64,000 bases of DNA from JAMZMI01 sp039970095 (GCA_039970095.1 JBDVMP010000106.1:1-64000), one strand, 5' to 3'. Counted from the stretch's first letter, positions 18,658 through 28,485 are shown. The notes: generated from the letters alone by a model not told the origin. A program made the numbers and translations.

Positions 18658-19842
18658 ATGAACAAAAATATCGTGTTCGCTCTATGCGGATGCTTCTTGT
18701 CGATGGGCATACTAGCCCAGTCGACTTCTATAGAAAGCATTCTCAGAGAAGTGGAACAAAACAACCAAGAGCTGAAAGCGCTTAGCCAATATGCTGAGAG
18801 TAGAACTCTTGAACTGAAATCCGGAAATAATCTACCAGACCCTCAACTGGGTGCGTATTATCTCCCTATTGGGGAGCATAGCACGGGTGATTATTCCGAG
18901 TTTCAGATAAGTCAGTCTTTTGAGTTTCCAACCGTATATGGTACACGAAAGAAGCTTATTGAAAAACAAACAGATCAGTTGGAGCTTGACTATCATGCAA
19001 GGAGACAGGAAATATTGGCACAAGCCAAAGCATACTGCCTCAATCTGATTTACTTGAATAAACGTCTAAATACTGAAACGCTTAGAGTAGAGCAGGCAAA
19101 ACAGGTGTTTGACCAAGTTCAGGAGCTTTATGATAAGGAACAGGTTGGTATTCTGGAATTGAATAAAGCCAAAGTAGCCTGGATGCAGGAGCAGTTCAAA
19201 ATTCAGCAGATTGAAAGCGATCAGAAAAGCACCATGTTGCTCCTTAAAAACCTAAACGGAGGCACAGGGATACGTTTTTCATCGGATCAATACATGGAGT
19301 CGCTTGATTTGGTCGACAAGGAAAGTGTTTGGGAGGAAAAACAAGCCCAAGATCCGGAGCTGGTAAAACTCGAACAGCAGGAGGCGATCGCTCAACAATC
19401 ATTGAGGTTGGCTAAAAACAGAACCCTCCCTGATTTGACAGCTGGCTTCAATAGTCAGGGTGTTGCAGGTGAGCGTTTTTCAGGTGTTTACGCAGGCATA
19501 AGCATTCCTTTATGGAGTAATCGAAACAAGGTGAAAGCTGCTCAGTCTCAAGTCGGCTTTCAACAGTCAATGAATACCTCATTGTCATTGCAAGCTTATT
19601 CGGATTTTGAAAAGCAATACAATGAGTACGAGATTATGCTTTCCAAATTTCAGGAATACCAAGCGACACTATCAGGCTTAAACAGTGATGAATTACTACT
19701 CCAGGCGTATCAATTGGGTGAATTATCATTCCTGGAATATTACATGGAGCTGAGGTTTTATCGGCAAGCTTTTAATGCCATGCTGGATATGCAATACCAG
19801 CTCTATGTATCGCAAACACAACTTTTAAAACATCAATTATAA
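18658..19842 (+). CDS. TolC-family outer membrane efflux protein (CzcC-like)
   Basis: 394 residues. A signal peptide (about 1-20, ending MGILAQ) precedes two long helical repeats typical of outer-membrane efflux proteins, with heptad-like regions at about 95-180 and 310-394. A conserved LPDPQLGAYYLP-type motif near residue 60 is common in metal RND partners of the CzcC/CusC type. It would form the outer-membrane duct of a tripartite pump with the adaptor and RND transporter encoded at 20130 and 21650. At 394 residues it is somewhat shorter than E. coli CusC or TolC (about 460-490), which is normal for the Bacteroidetes CzcC group. The ATG at 18658 is the only start that keeps the signal peptide. 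Confidence 0.85.
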   Translation: MNKNIVFALCGCFLSMGILAQSTSIESILREVEQNNQELKALSQYAESRTLELKSGNNLPDPQLGAYYLPIGEHSTGDYSEFQISQSFEFPTVYGTRKKLIEKQTDQLELDYHARRQEILAQAKAYCLNLIYLNKRLNTETLRVEQAKQVFDQVQELYDKEQVGILELNKAKVAWMQEQFKIQQIESDQKSTMLLLKNLNGGTGIRFSSDQYMESLDLVDKESVWEEKQAQDPELVKLEQQEAIAQQSLRLAKNRTLPDLTAGFNSQGVAGERFSGVYAGISIPLWSNRNKVKAAQSQVGFQQSMNTSLSLQAYSDFEKQYNEYEIMLSKFQEYQATLSGLNSDELLLQAYQLGELSFLEYYMELRFYRQAFNAMLDMQYQLYVSQTQLLKHQL

Positions 19843-19860
19843 AATCTTAAGAATACAATT

Positions 19861-20109
19861 ATGAAAATTTCAAATATATTAATCGCAACACTTATCATTT
19901 TCTCTGCAGCCTGTGGTACAAAAAGTGATCATGGTCACGAACACAGCACCGAAGCTCATGATCACCCTCACGATTCTGAGACAAATGCACATGATCATGA
20001 AGATCACATCGAGCAAGAGGAATTTACTGTTGATGGAGATTCTATTGAAGTAATGACAGATTCTACAGCTCATACCCACGATGATGGTAGTTCACACCAT
20101 GATCATTAA
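19861..20109 (+). CDS. Small histidine-rich lipoprotein of the metal-efflux operon
   Basis: 82 residues. A lipoprotein signal (about 1-17) ends in the lipobox SAAC. The mature part is nearly all histidine, aspartate and glutamate in H-x-H and D-H pairs and closes with HHDH. Such a chain would bind several divalent metal ions at low affinity on the periplasmic side of a membrane. It lies between the outer-membrane duct gene (18 bases upstream) and the adaptor gene (20 bases downstream), so it is made with the pump and may collect metal for it (inference). No named family recognised. It is too acidic and too well placed to be a random frame. Confidence 0.78.
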   Translation: MKISNILIATLIIFSAACGTKSDHGHEHSTEAHDHPHDSETNAHDHEDHIEQEEFTVDGDSIEVMTDSTAHTHDDGSSHHDH

Positions 20110-20129
20110 TTATAAAAGAACTAAAGAAA

Positions 20130-21638
20130 ATGAGATTTTTAATCGTATTGATCGTGCTGATTGCAGTATCCTGCCAGACAGCAACTAAAGGAGGGCATGC
20201 ACATGCCCCGGATGGAAGCCACATTACAGAAGGAGATGAAACTCCTTCGGTGGTGACGACCATTTGGACAGATAAAACGGAGTTGTTTGTTGAATATCCG
20301 GCATTGATTGTGGGAAATACCAGTCGATTTGCAGCACACTTTACTGTGCTGGAAAAGCACCAACCTGTTTTGGAAGGTAGTGTAACCGTAAGTTTGATAA
20401 AAGATGGAAAAGGCATCCGACACACGGTAGATGCACCTTCCTCGCCTGGGATATTTACACCTTCTCTGCAGCCTAAGGAAGCGGGAACCTATCAATTGAT
20501 TTTTGATATTAACACGCCTGCTTTTACGGATAAGATAGTGATGGAGAACATTCCTGTGTATGCTTCAGAGGAAGCGGCAAGGATCAAGATAGCTGGTGAT
20601 GAAGAAGATAATGCCATTACCTTTTTGAAAGAGCAAGCATGGAAAATGGAATTTCAAACGGCTCCCGTAGTGAAAAAGGAAGTGTTTCAAACCATTCCCA
20701 CGTCTGGTGTCTGGAAAGTGGCCCCTTCAGATCATCAGACACTTGTTGCGCCAGCAACAGGACGGGTGAGCTTCAGCAAAGACGTATTGACGGAGGGGAG
20801 TGCTGTAAAAAAAGGTCAGGTTTTGATGACCATAAGCAGTGCAGGACTTACCTCCAACAATTTGAATGCTGAGATCCAAAAGGCTAAGGCTGAATTTGAC
20901 CAGGCTAAATCAGCATACGAGCGGAAAAAGGAACTATATGATTCCAGGATTGTGCCTAAGGCGGAGTTTGAACAGGTGGAGCAAAAATACCAGGTGGCTA
21001 AAACCAACTATGAAACGTTGAGCAGTGGCTATAGTGCGGGTGGCAAGCAAGTCGTAACTCCAATGAATGGGTTCATCAAATCTATTCAGTCGGTAAATGG
21101 CGGTTTTGTTAATCAAGGAGATCCTTTAGTTACTGTGACAAGTCACAAGAGTAGTTTACTTGAGGTTCAGGTTAGTCCTATGTATAGCTCTGAGTTGCAG
21201 AACATCCAAAATCTATGGTATCAGCATAAAGCAGGAGGATGGTCAAGTCTGAATGAAAAAGGAGGTAAAATCATATCTGTTGGTAAGGAGGTAGAACCCA
21301 ATCAACCGTTGATTTCTGTTTTTGCAGAAGTCAATGAAGGAGTGGAAATGCTAGAGGGCAGTTTTACAGAAGCTCAACTGGCCGTTGGCTCAGCTGTCGA
21401 AAGTTTGGTTATTCCTGTTTCAAGTCTATTGGAAGACTATGGTAATTATTCTGTAATTGTACAGCTATCCGGCGAAAGTTTTGAACGCAGGAATGTAACA
21501 CTTGGCAAACGAAACGGTAGCGAAGTGGAAGTCTTAAATGGCTTGTCATTGGGAGACGTGGTTGTTACCAAAGGCGCCTATCAGGTGAAAATGGCTTCCA
21601 TGTCTGGACAGGCACCTGCTCATGGTCATGCACATTAA
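20130..21638 (+). CDS. RND efflux periplasmic adaptor subunit (CzcB-like)
   Basis: 502 residues. A lipoprotein signal ends in VSC at about residue 15, followed by a short His-rich stretch (GGHAHAPDGSH). An Ig-like N-terminal domain (about 35-150) is typical of Bacteroidetes metal adaptors. Then come a barrel-sandwich (lipoyl-like) half, a coiled-coil hairpin (about 250-310, rich in A, K, E and Q), the second half of the sandwich and a beta-barrel domain. The C terminus is again His-rich (PAHGHAH). It bridges the RND transporter (11 bases downstream) to the CzcC-like duct. Histidine clusters at both ends suggest that it also binds metal ions. Family assignment is secure; Co/Zn/Cd or Cu specificity is not. 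Confidence 0.87.
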   Translation: MRFLIVLIVLIAVSCQTATKGGHAHAPDGSHITEGDETPSVVTTIWTDKTELFVEYPALIVGNTSRFAAHFTVLEKHQPVLEGSVTVSLIKDGKGIRHTVDAPSSPGIFTPSLQPKEAGTYQLIFDINTPAFTDKIVMENIPVYASEEAARIKIAGDEEDNAITFLKEQAWKMEFQTAPVVKKEVFQTIPTSGVWKVAPSDHQTLVAPATGRVSFSKDVLTEGSAVKKGQVLMTISSAGLTSNNLNAEIQKAKAEFDQAKSAYERKKELYDSRIVPKAEFEQVEQKYQVAKTNYETLSSGYSAGGKQVVTPMNGFIKSIQSVNGGFVNQGDPLVTVTSHKSSLLEVQVSPMYSSELQNIQNLWYQHKAGGWSSLNEKGGKIISVGKEVEPNQPLISVFAEVNEGVEMLEGSFTEAQLAVGSAVESLVIPVSSLLEDYGNYSVIVQLSGESFERRNVTLGKRNGSEVEVLNGLSLGDVVVTKGAYQVKMASMSGQAPAHGHAH

Positions 21639-21649
21639 AAGTTGAAGAT

Positions 21650-24600
21650 ATGTTGAATAAGATATTATCAATAGCCCTTCAAAACCGTTTGATGGTGCTT
21701 TTCGGAGCAGTGGTGCTGAGTGTGGCAGGCTTGTATATAGCCCGCAACATGAATGTGGATGTGTTTCCAGACCTTACAGCTCCTACAGTTACTATTCTGA
21801 CAGAAGCGCATGGGATGGAATCGGAAGAAGTAGAAAAACTGGTAACCTATCAATTGGAAACGGCCATGAATGGTTCGCCCAATGTGCGTAGAATTCGCTC
21901 ATCTTCTGCAGCCGGAATATCCATCGTGTGGGTAGAGTTTGAGTGGGGAACGGATATCTACCGAGCCAGACAAATTGTGAGTGAACGCATCCCGATGGTT
22001 CGAGAGAATCTCCCATCCGGTGTAGGCACCCCTACTATGGCTCCTATTTCATCCATCATGGGTGAAGTGATGCTGTTGGGTATTCGTTCTGATAGTTTGT
22101 CTGCTATGGAGTTACGGACACTTGCAGACTGGACCATCCGTCCAAGAATTAAGTCGATAGGCGGTATTGCCAATGTGATTGTGATTGGTGGAGACTACAA
22201 GCAGTATCAGGTATTGGCCAATCCGGATAAACTCAAATATTATAATGTGAGCCTTGGCGAACTACTGGAAAAGGTGCAACAAAGCAATGTGAATGCGCCC
22301 GGTGGATTCCTGAATGAATACGGCAATCAGTACATTATCAAAGGGAGTGGTAGAGCATATTCAGTGGAGCATCTGAAAGAAGCTGTATTGAAAAATGTCA
22401 ATGGTCAAACAATCAAGGTAAAGGACGTAGCAACTGTCCAGGTTGGAGCGGCTGACAAGATCGGTGATGGTTCGTTGAATGCCGCTCCTGCAGTAATCCT
22501 CACCATCTCCAAACAGCCGGATGTCAACACACTGGAGTTGACGGACAGACTAGATGAAGCGATTATAGATTTGAGTAGCACTTTACCTGAAAGTGTGGAA
22601 ATCAAAAGCCATATTTTCCGCCAGGCCAACTTCATTGACGCATCCATTGATAACCTGAACCAAACGTTGCTGGAAGGTGCGTTCTTTGTGGTGATTGTGC
22701 TGTTCATCTTTCTTATGAACTGGCGTACAACAGTCATTTCATTACTAGCCATTCCCATCTCTCTACTTGTTTCAATCATTGTGTTGAAAATGTTGGGTTA
22801 CACCATCAATACCATGAGTTTAGGAGGTATGGCTATTGCCATCGGTGCGTTGGTAGATGATGCGATCATTGATGTGGAGAATGTCTACAAGCGATTACGT
22901 GAGAACATTCGCAAGCCTAAAGCAGACCAGCTACCTGTACTTACGGTGGTTAAAGATGCTTCGGTTGAGATTCGTAGTTCGATCATTATTGCCACGCTTA
23001 TCATTATTGTGTCGTTTGTTCCTTTGTTTTTCCTAAGTGGTATGGAGGGACGTTTGTTGCAACCGCTTGGAATTGCTTTCATTACTTCAGTTCTCACATC
23101 ATTGATTGTGGCAGTGACAGTCACTCCAGTGTTGTGTTCTTATTTGCTTAAAAGCGAAAGGGTACTCACCAAACAAGCCGAAGGAACGAAAGTGGAACGC
23201 TGGCTGCAAGCTCGGTATGCCGGCATTCTGAAAGGAGCATTGAGATTCCCTAAAACAGTGATTGGGTCAACGGTTGGTGTTTTCGTTATCAGCTTGATCA
23301 TACTAACACAATTAGGACGCAGTTTTTTACCGGAATTCAATGAAGGTTCTTTAGTGATCAGTGCAGTGGGGATACCCGGCATGTCATTGGAAGAAAGCAA
23401 TAAAAGTGGTCAGCTGATTGAGCAACTGCTTTTGGAGATGCCTGAAGTAGAGGTGGTCACTCGCAGGACTGGACGAGCGGAGTTGGACGAACACGCTCAG
23501 GGTGTGAATGCAGCGGAGATCGATGTGCCGTTTGCTCTTGAGGGAAAATCAAAAGAACAATTCTTTGAGGAAGTGCGGACGAAGTTGAGTGTTGTTCCAG
23601 GAGTAAATATTACACTTGGTCAACCGATCGCGCACCGTATCGACCACATGCTTTCAGGAACAAGAGCCAATATCGCCATTAAGATATTTGGGGATGATTT
23701 GCAGCGCCTGTTTGAGTTAGGGAAAAGTGTGGAAACCAATATCAAATCCATTGATGGAATTGCGGATGTTGCGGTAGATCAGCAAGTAGAAGTGCCACAA
23801 ATCAAGATCACTCCGAAACGGCAAATGTTATCAGCCTATGGGATGACTGTTGGAGATTTGATGGAACAAGTGGATGTAGCTTTTGCAGGTGAAAAGGCAG
23901 GAGAAATCTATGAAGGGCAGAAGTATTTTGATCTTATGGTTCGCTTTCAAAAGAAGTCCAGGAATAGCAAGGAGTCCATACAGTCTGCTTTGGTCACATT
24001 ACCCAATGGAGGACAAACTACATTGGATCAGCTGGCTGTGGTAAGCTCTGTAAGTTCACCCAATACCATTTCCAGGGAGAATGTAAAGCGTAAGATCGTG
24101 GTAGCTGCTAATGTGCAAGGACGTGATTTGCGTGGTGTGGTGAATGAGATTCAGCAAATTGTGGAAGGAAACATTGACCTGCCCGAAGGTTATCGGGTGG
24201 AGTATGGAGGCCAGTTTGAAAGTGAAGCAAAAGCTTCTCAGTTGCTCCTTATTACCGCTGCTCTAGCCATTTTAGTCATTTTCCTATTGCTATATTATGA
24301 ATTTCAGGATGTGAAACTATCATTCATTGTATTAATCAATTTGCCATTGGCATTGATTGGTGGGATTTTGATTGTGTATTTCACTTCTGGTATTATCAGC
24401 ATTGCTGCTACCATTGGCTTTATCAGTTTGTTTGGTATAGCCACAAGGAACGGAATTTTGCTTGTGTCGAGATATGAAGATTTGAGAAAGGAAGGGTTGC
24501 AGGGATTTGAATTGCTAAAAACAGGAGCATTGGATCGGTTAAATCCGATTCTCATGACAGCATTTACAACCGGACTTGCATTGATTCCACTAGCACTGAA

Positions 24601-24733
24601 AGGAGGGGAGCCCGGAAATGAAATTCAAAGCCCAATGGCTGTAGTAATCCTTGGAGGGCTCTTAACAGCCACAATATTGAATTTGATTGTGATTCCGTGT
24701 GTGTATGAAATAGTGGGTCAAAAAGAGGAGTAG
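21650..24733 (+). CDS. czcA: Heavy-metal RND transporter, CusA/CzcA family
   Basis: 1027 residues, full length for the HME branch of RND transporters. It shows the standard plan: helix 1 near the N terminus, a large periplasmic loop, helices 2-6, a second loop, then helices 8-12. The proton-relay motif in the fourth helix is visible as GALVDDAIIDVEN with two aspartates and a glutamate. It imports protons and exports divalent or monovalent metal ions through the tripartite complex. The symbol follows the general family name; CusA (Cu/Ag) and CzcA (Co/Zn/Cd) subtypes are not separable here with confidence, although the D-D-x-x-x-D-x-E pattern is more usual for divalent cation pumps. It ends the operon, about 100 bases before a strong terminator. 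Confidence 0.93.
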   Translation: MLNKILSIALQNRLMVLFGAVVLSVAGLYIARNMNVDVFPDLTAPTVTILTEAHGMESEEVEKLVTYQLETAMNGSPNVRRIRSSSAAGISIVWVEFEWGTDIYRARQIVSERIPMVRENLPSGVGTPTMAPISSIMGEVMLLGIRSDSLSAMELRTLADWTIRPRIKSIGGIANVIVIGGDYKQYQVLANPDKLKYYNVSLGELLEKVQQSNVNAPGGFLNEYGNQYIIKGSGRAYSVEHLKEAVLKNVNGQTIKVKDVATVQVGAADKIGDGSLNAAPAVILTISKQPDVNTLELTDRLDEAIIDLSSTLPESVEIKSHIFRQANFIDASIDNLNQTLLEGAFFVVIVLFIFLMNWRTTVISLLAIPISLLVSIIVLKMLGYTINTMSLGGMAIAIGALVDDAIIDVENVYKRLRENIRKPKADQLPVLTVVKDASVEIRSSIIIATLIIIVSFVPLFFLSGMEGRLLQPLGIAFITSVLTSLIVAVTVTPVLCSYLLKSERVLTKQAEGTKVERWLQARYAGILKGALRFPKTVIGSTVGVFVISLIILTQLGRSFLPEFNEGSLVISAVGIPGMSLEESNKSGQLIEQLLLEMPEVEVVTRRTGRAELDEHAQGVNAAEIDVPFALEGKSKEQFFEEVRTKLSVVPGVNITLGQPIAHRIDHMLSGTRANIAIKIFGDDLQRLFELGKSVETNIKSIDGIADVAVDQQVEVPQIKITPKRQMLSAYGMTVGDLMEQVDVAFAGEKAGEIYEGQKYFDLMVRFQKKSRNSKESIQSALVTLPNGGQTTLDQLAVVSSVSSPNTISRENVKRKIVVAANVQGRDLRGVVNEIQQIVEGNIDLPEGYRVEYGGQFESEAKASQLLLITAALAILVIFLLLYYEFQDVKLSFIVLINLPLALIGGILIVYFTSGIISIAATIGFISLFGIATRNGILLVSRYEDLRKEGLQGFELLKTGALDRLNPILMTAFTTGLALIPLALKGGEPGNEIQSPMAVVILGGLLTATILNLIVIPCVYEIVGQKEE

Positions 24734-24825
24734 CTAACATGTATTTTACTTCTTTTAGTCCTGGTTATTCACTGTTGTGTTTTGCACTTTTTTCATAAAA
24801 CGCACAATGCTTCCTAGGACTACTT

Positions 24826-24855
24826 AAAAGCCACTCAATTGAGTGGCTTTTTTTA
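24826..24855 (+). terminator. Bidirectional intrinsic terminator between efflux operon and lacI-type gene
   Basis: A perfect palindrome at 24830-24847 (seven-base arms GCCACTC and GAGTGGC around AATT) is flanked by AAAA on the left and a run of seven to eight T on the right. Both strands therefore give a hairpin followed by U residues. It can end the czc transcript and the convergent lacI-type transcript. Confidence 0.88.
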
Positions 24856-24936
24856 TGCTTTGGGGGAGGCAAACTCTTTGAACTTTGGGTTGAGCGTTCT
24901 CGAATCAGGGTAATAACGCTATATTAAAGCCATCCT

Positions 24937-25953
24937 TTATTTTAGTTTCCTGGTCGTACCTTTCAGTACCAACTTCTGATTTACGACTATTTTGTCGTTT
25001 TCCAGCTGCTCTCCCGCTAGTATTTTTAGCATGGCGTTGGCAGCTTCAACACCCATTTGCTCAGCAACATCTTCTACCGTGCTCAGCTGGGGAGACATGT
25101 AAGAGGAGATCGGCTCATTGCTAAAGCCCATTACTGAAATATCTTCAGGAATTCGCTTCCCTTTCTTGAGTAAGTGATGGATGGCAGTATTGGCCACATA
25201 ATCGTTGAATACAAAAATCCCATCCAGTTGCGGATAGTTCTTTAGAATTTTGTTCAGAAACTGCTGGATGCTACTGTGGTCAAATTGAAAGTAGAATATC
25301 AAGTCTTCATTTACTTCAATGTGATTGTCTTTTAGCGCATCCAGATAGCCGTAGAGTCTGTTGTTGCTGTTATTTAGATTTTTTGATGCTGTGATGTGTG
25401 CAATTGCCCGGCACCCTGTCTTAATCAGGTGTTCTGTGGCCTTGTAAGCCGCATTGTAATCATCTGCAATGATCTTGGAGGCTTTCAGGAAATTGGACAC
25501 ACGGTCATAAAAAACCAATGGAATGTCTTGCTCAATCGCCTTTTCAAAATGAGCAACCTCGTTACTTTCTTTCGATAAAGCAGCAATGATTCCGTCCACT
25601 CTTAGGTTAATAAACTTGTCAATATACTCTACCTCTTTCTGGATTGTTTCCTCACTATGACCTAGCACTATTGCATATTCTGTTGATGCGAGTGTGTGAT
25701 TTATGGAAGCCAAAACACGTGAAAAGAAGTGTAATTTGAGGTCTGGCACAATGACTCCTATCAGGAAGGTCTTGTTGTCTTTAAGAATTTGAGAATACCT
25801 GTTGGGAACAAATCCAGATTCTTTCACCCTCTGCCAAATGAGCTCTTTGGTCTTCTTACTTATGCGGGGGTGATCTTGCAAAGCTCTGGAGACCGTGGAT
25901 GGAGCCACACCCAGGCTTTTAGCCAAATCCGTCAATGTTGAATACTTCGACAT
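24937..25953 (-). CDS. LacI family transcriptional regulator
   Basis: 338 residues. The N-terminal helix-turn-helix has the family signature LTDLAKSLGVAPSTVSRAL followed by the hinge region. A periplasmic-binding-protein-like effector domain fills about 60-335 with the usual D-G-I and F-V-F-N-D-Y patterns. It should repress or activate the divergent genes at 26085 and 27706 in response to a sugar or sugar acid. The 131-base divergent region (25954-26084) holds a TGTGCACA palindrome near 26000 and two similar CGATAC(A/G)AAC segments near 25976 and 26064 that could be operators, but this is weak. It is a complete gene ending at the shared terminator described at 24826. Confidence 0.9.
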   Translation of the reverse strand: MSKYSTLTDLAKSLGVAPSTVSRALQDHPRISKKTKELIWQRVKESGFVPNRYSQILKDNKTFLIGVIVPDLKLHFFSRVLASINHTLASTEYAIVLGHSEETIQKEVEYIDKFINLRVDGIIAALSKESNEVAHFEKAIEQDIPLVFYDRVSNFLKASKIIADDYNAAYKATEHLIKTGCRAIAHITASKNLNNSNNRLYGYLDALKDNHIEVNEDLIFYFQFDHSSIQQFLNKILKNYPQLDGIFVFNDYVANTAIHHLLKKGKRIPEDISVMGFSNEPISSYMSPQLSTVEDVAEQMGVEAANAMLKILAGEQLENDKIVVNQKLVLKGTTRKLK

Positions 25954-26084
25954 TTCTCAAAGTTATGAAGTCAAACGATACAAACTACCCTTTGTGCACA
26001 GGTTTGCGCATTTGATATTGGTGGTTTTATGCCAGCTTATCGAGTATTAAATTCTAGAATAGCGATACGAAACAATCGGAGCTG

Positions 26085-27689
26085 ATGGCTAAACTTTTAC
26101 AAATACATCCTAATGACAACTGTCTGGTAGCATTATCAGGTCTTGAACCCGGTAGTTATAAGTTTAATGAAGTTAGTGTGCTCAAGGTAGTTGAGTATGT
26201 ACCCGAAAAGCACAAAGTAGCATTAACAGATTTACCAGCAGGCTCTACCGTGACGCAGTACGGAGTAAGTGTAGGCAGAACCACCAAAAATGTGAATCAG
26301 GGCGGTTGGCTCAATACCGAAAACCTGGAACACCTGGCTGATGATACTGAGATAAGAGATGTTGAATACAGCTGGGAAAAGCCTGACGTATCAGGGTTCC
26401 AGTCCAGAACGTTTATGGGTTATCACAGGGCAGATGGAAAGGTTGGTACAGCCAACTACTGGCTGTTTGTTCCTCTTGTATTCTGCGAAAACAGAAACCT
26501 CAGAATCATTCAGGAGACACTGGATAAGGTCTTGGGATACAAGAAAGAAAATGAATACAGTGCATTTGCCAGTCAGTGTTTGGGCAAACAAACAAACAAT
26601 GCAGAATCCTTCCTGAGCCAGCAGGTATTTCAAAACATCGATGGCATACGATTTCTGTATCATGATGGGGGCTGTGGTGGTACGCGTCAGGATTCTGAGA
26701 CGCTACTTCGCCTTTTGGCAGGATATGTCCACCACCCTAATGTGGCGGGCGCTACAGTATTGAGCCTGGGTTGTCAGCATGCGCAGATCGATTGGTTTAA
26801 GGAGGTCCAACAGGAACTTTATCCCGATTCAAATAAGCCGGTGATATATCTGGAACAACAAAAGATCAAATCAGAAGAACAATTAATAAAAACGGCGATT
26901 TCTGATACGATTGAAGGTCTGAAAGAAGCAGACAAGATCGAAAGACAGCCGGCACCCTTAAGCAAACTTGTAGTTGGATTAGAATGTGGTGCCTCGGATG
27001 GATTTTCTGGAATATCGGCCAATCCTGCCGTAGGTCATGCTTCGGATATGCTGGCGACACTTGGGGGTAGTTCTATACTATCAGAGTTTCCAGAGTTGAA
27101 TGGAGTAGAACAGAACATTGTGGATCGATGCGAATCGAAATCGACAGCTGAGAAATTTTTGGCAATTCAAGAAGCCTACCACAACAAAGCAAGGCAAGCA
27201 GGGTCAGGTTTTGATATGAACCCATCTCCGGGAAATATAAAGGACGGTTTGATCACAGATGCTATCAAATCGGCAGGAGCAGCTAAGAAAGGGGGCGATG
27301 CGCCTGTAGCCGATGTGCTTGACTACACCGAACCGGTGACCAAGCCTGGACTCAACCTGCTTTGCACCCCGGGCAATGACGTGGAGTCAACAACAGGTAT
27401 GGCTGGGAGTGGAGCAAATGTCATCTTGTTTACAACAGGTTTGGGTACTCCCACAGGCAACCCTATAGCTCCCGTAATCAAGATATCCAGCAATACAAAA
27501 CTGTCTCAGGCCATGCCTGATATCATTGATTTCAATGCTGGTGAGATCATATCTGGAGAAAAGACCCTACAACAAGTAGGAGAAGAAATATTAGAAGAGA
27601 TCATAGCAGTGGCCAGCGGTAAGAAAACCAAAGCCATGCAGCTTGATCAAAATGACTTTATACTCTGGAAACGGGGTGTGTCGCTGTAA
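26085..27689 (+). CDS. UxaA-family hydro-lyase (altronate dehydratase type)
   Basis: 534 residues. A small SAF domain sits at about 10-95 and the large catalytic domain (GD_AH_C) at about 120-534. Family landmarks include LECGASDGFSG, STTGMAGSGANV and TTGLGTPTGNPI. UxaA enzymes remove water from D-altronate, and relatives act on galactarate or other sugar acids. Here no uronate isomerase, reductase or aldolase is adjacent; the partner gene 16 bases downstream is an SDR resembling L-fucose dehydrogenases. The pair could therefore form part of an oxidative L-fucose (or L-galactose) route with this protein acting as the aldonate dehydratase (inference). Altronate remains the default family substrate. 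The LacI gene diverges upstream. Confidence 0.87.
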   Translation: MAKLLQIHPNDNCLVALSGLEPGSYKFNEVSVLKVVEYVPEKHKVALTDLPAGSTVTQYGVSVGRTTKNVNQGGWLNTENLEHLADDTEIRDVEYSWEKPDVSGFQSRTFMGYHRADGKVGTANYWLFVPLVFCENRNLRIIQETLDKVLGYKKENEYSAFASQCLGKQTNNAESFLSQQVFQNIDGIRFLYHDGGCGGTRQDSETLLRLLAGYVHHPNVAGATVLSLGCQHAQIDWFKEVQQELYPDSNKPVIYLEQQKIKSEEQLIKTAISDTIEGLKEADKIERQPAPLSKLVVGLECGASDGFSGISANPAVGHASDMLATLGGSSILSEFPELNGVEQNIVDRCESKSTAEKFLAIQEAYHNKARQAGSGFDMNPSPGNIKDGLITDAIKSAGAAKKGGDAPVADVLDYTEPVTKPGLNLLCTPGNDVESTTGMAGSGANVILFTTGLGTPTGNPIAPVIKISSNTKLSQAMPDIIDFNAGEIISGEKTLQQVGEEILEEIIAVASGKKTKAMQLDQNDFILWKRGVSL

Positions 27690-27705
27690 AAGAGAATAAA
27701 AAGAG

Positions 27706-28485
27706 ATGGATTTAGGAATATCAGGTAAAGTTTACATTGTAACAGGAGGAGCAAAAGGAATAGGAGAGGCGATCTCGCGAGAGCTTGCTCAGGAAGGTGC
27801 CATTCCGGTTATGGTTGGGCGATCAGAATCGGCCTCAAAAAAGCTGGAGGAGGAGTTGAAAGGAGAAGGGAAGCAATGTCTCGCGATCAATTGTGAATTA
27901 TCAATTGTGGAGAATTGTGAAATGATCGTAGATAAAACCATAAAGGAATTGGGGAGAATCGATGGAGTGGTAAACAATGCCGGAGTGAATGATGGGGCGG
28001 GATTAGAAGCTGGCCCGGATAAGTTTGCGGCATCCATTCACCTAAACCTTATGCACTACTACAATATTGTGCATTATAGTTTGCCCCAGCTAAAGAAGAA
28101 CCGAGGGTCAATTATCAATATAAGCTCCAAGACAGCACTTACGGGCCAGGGCGGAACATCCGGCTATGCAGCAAGCAAAGGAGCGCAGCTTGCCCTCACA
28201 AGAGAGTGGGCGGTAGAGTTGTTGCCATATGGCATCAGGGTAAATGCCGTAATTCCATCAGAAGTAGCCACGCCACAATATGAAAGCTGGCTAAAGACAT
28301 TTGACGACCCCAAAGAAGCACTAACACGGATTACCAGTAATATCCCTCTGGGAAAAAGGATGACTACCTCCGAGGAGATAGCCGCAATGGCAGTGTTTTT
28401 ACTTTCAGAAAAGAGCAGCCACACTACCGGGCAATGGATTACTCCTGATGGGGGGTATGTGCATTTGGATAGAGCATTGAAATGA
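27706..28485 (+). CDS. Short-chain dehydrogenase, L-fucose dehydrogenase-like
   Basis: 259 residues. Classical SDR: the nucleotide motif TGGAKGIGEA, NNAGVND, and the catalytic SSK and YAASK motifs, with the C-terminal DGGYVHLDRAL. From memory the sequence strongly resembles bacterial SDRs described as L-fucose dehydrogenases (shared features NNAGVNDG, LTREWAVEL and the HLDRAL end), which oxidise L-fucose to its lactone with NAD(P). It is co-transcribed with the UxaA-family gene and probably controlled by the adjacent LacI protein. The expected lactonase and the later steps to pyruvate and lactate are not in this window. If not fucose, a related sugar such as L-galactose or D-arabinose is likely. 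Confidence 0.87.
   Translation: MDLGISGKVYIVTGGAKGIGEAISRELAQEGAIPVMVGRSESASKKLEEELKGEGKQCLAINCELSIVENCEMIVDKTIKELGRIDGVVNNAGVNDGAGLEAGPDKFAASIHLNLMHYYNIVHYSLPQLKKNRGSIINISSKTALTGQGGTSGYAASKGAQLALTREWAVELLPYGIRVNAVIPSEVATPQYESWLKTFDDPKEALTRITSNIPLGKRMTTSEEIAAMAVFLLSEKSSHTTGQWITPDGGYVHLDRALK

Noticed and set aside
25958..25965. TAACTTTG on the - strand as -7 element for the LacI gene
   Set aside because: It lies only five bases before the start codon, which would place transcription start inside the gene.
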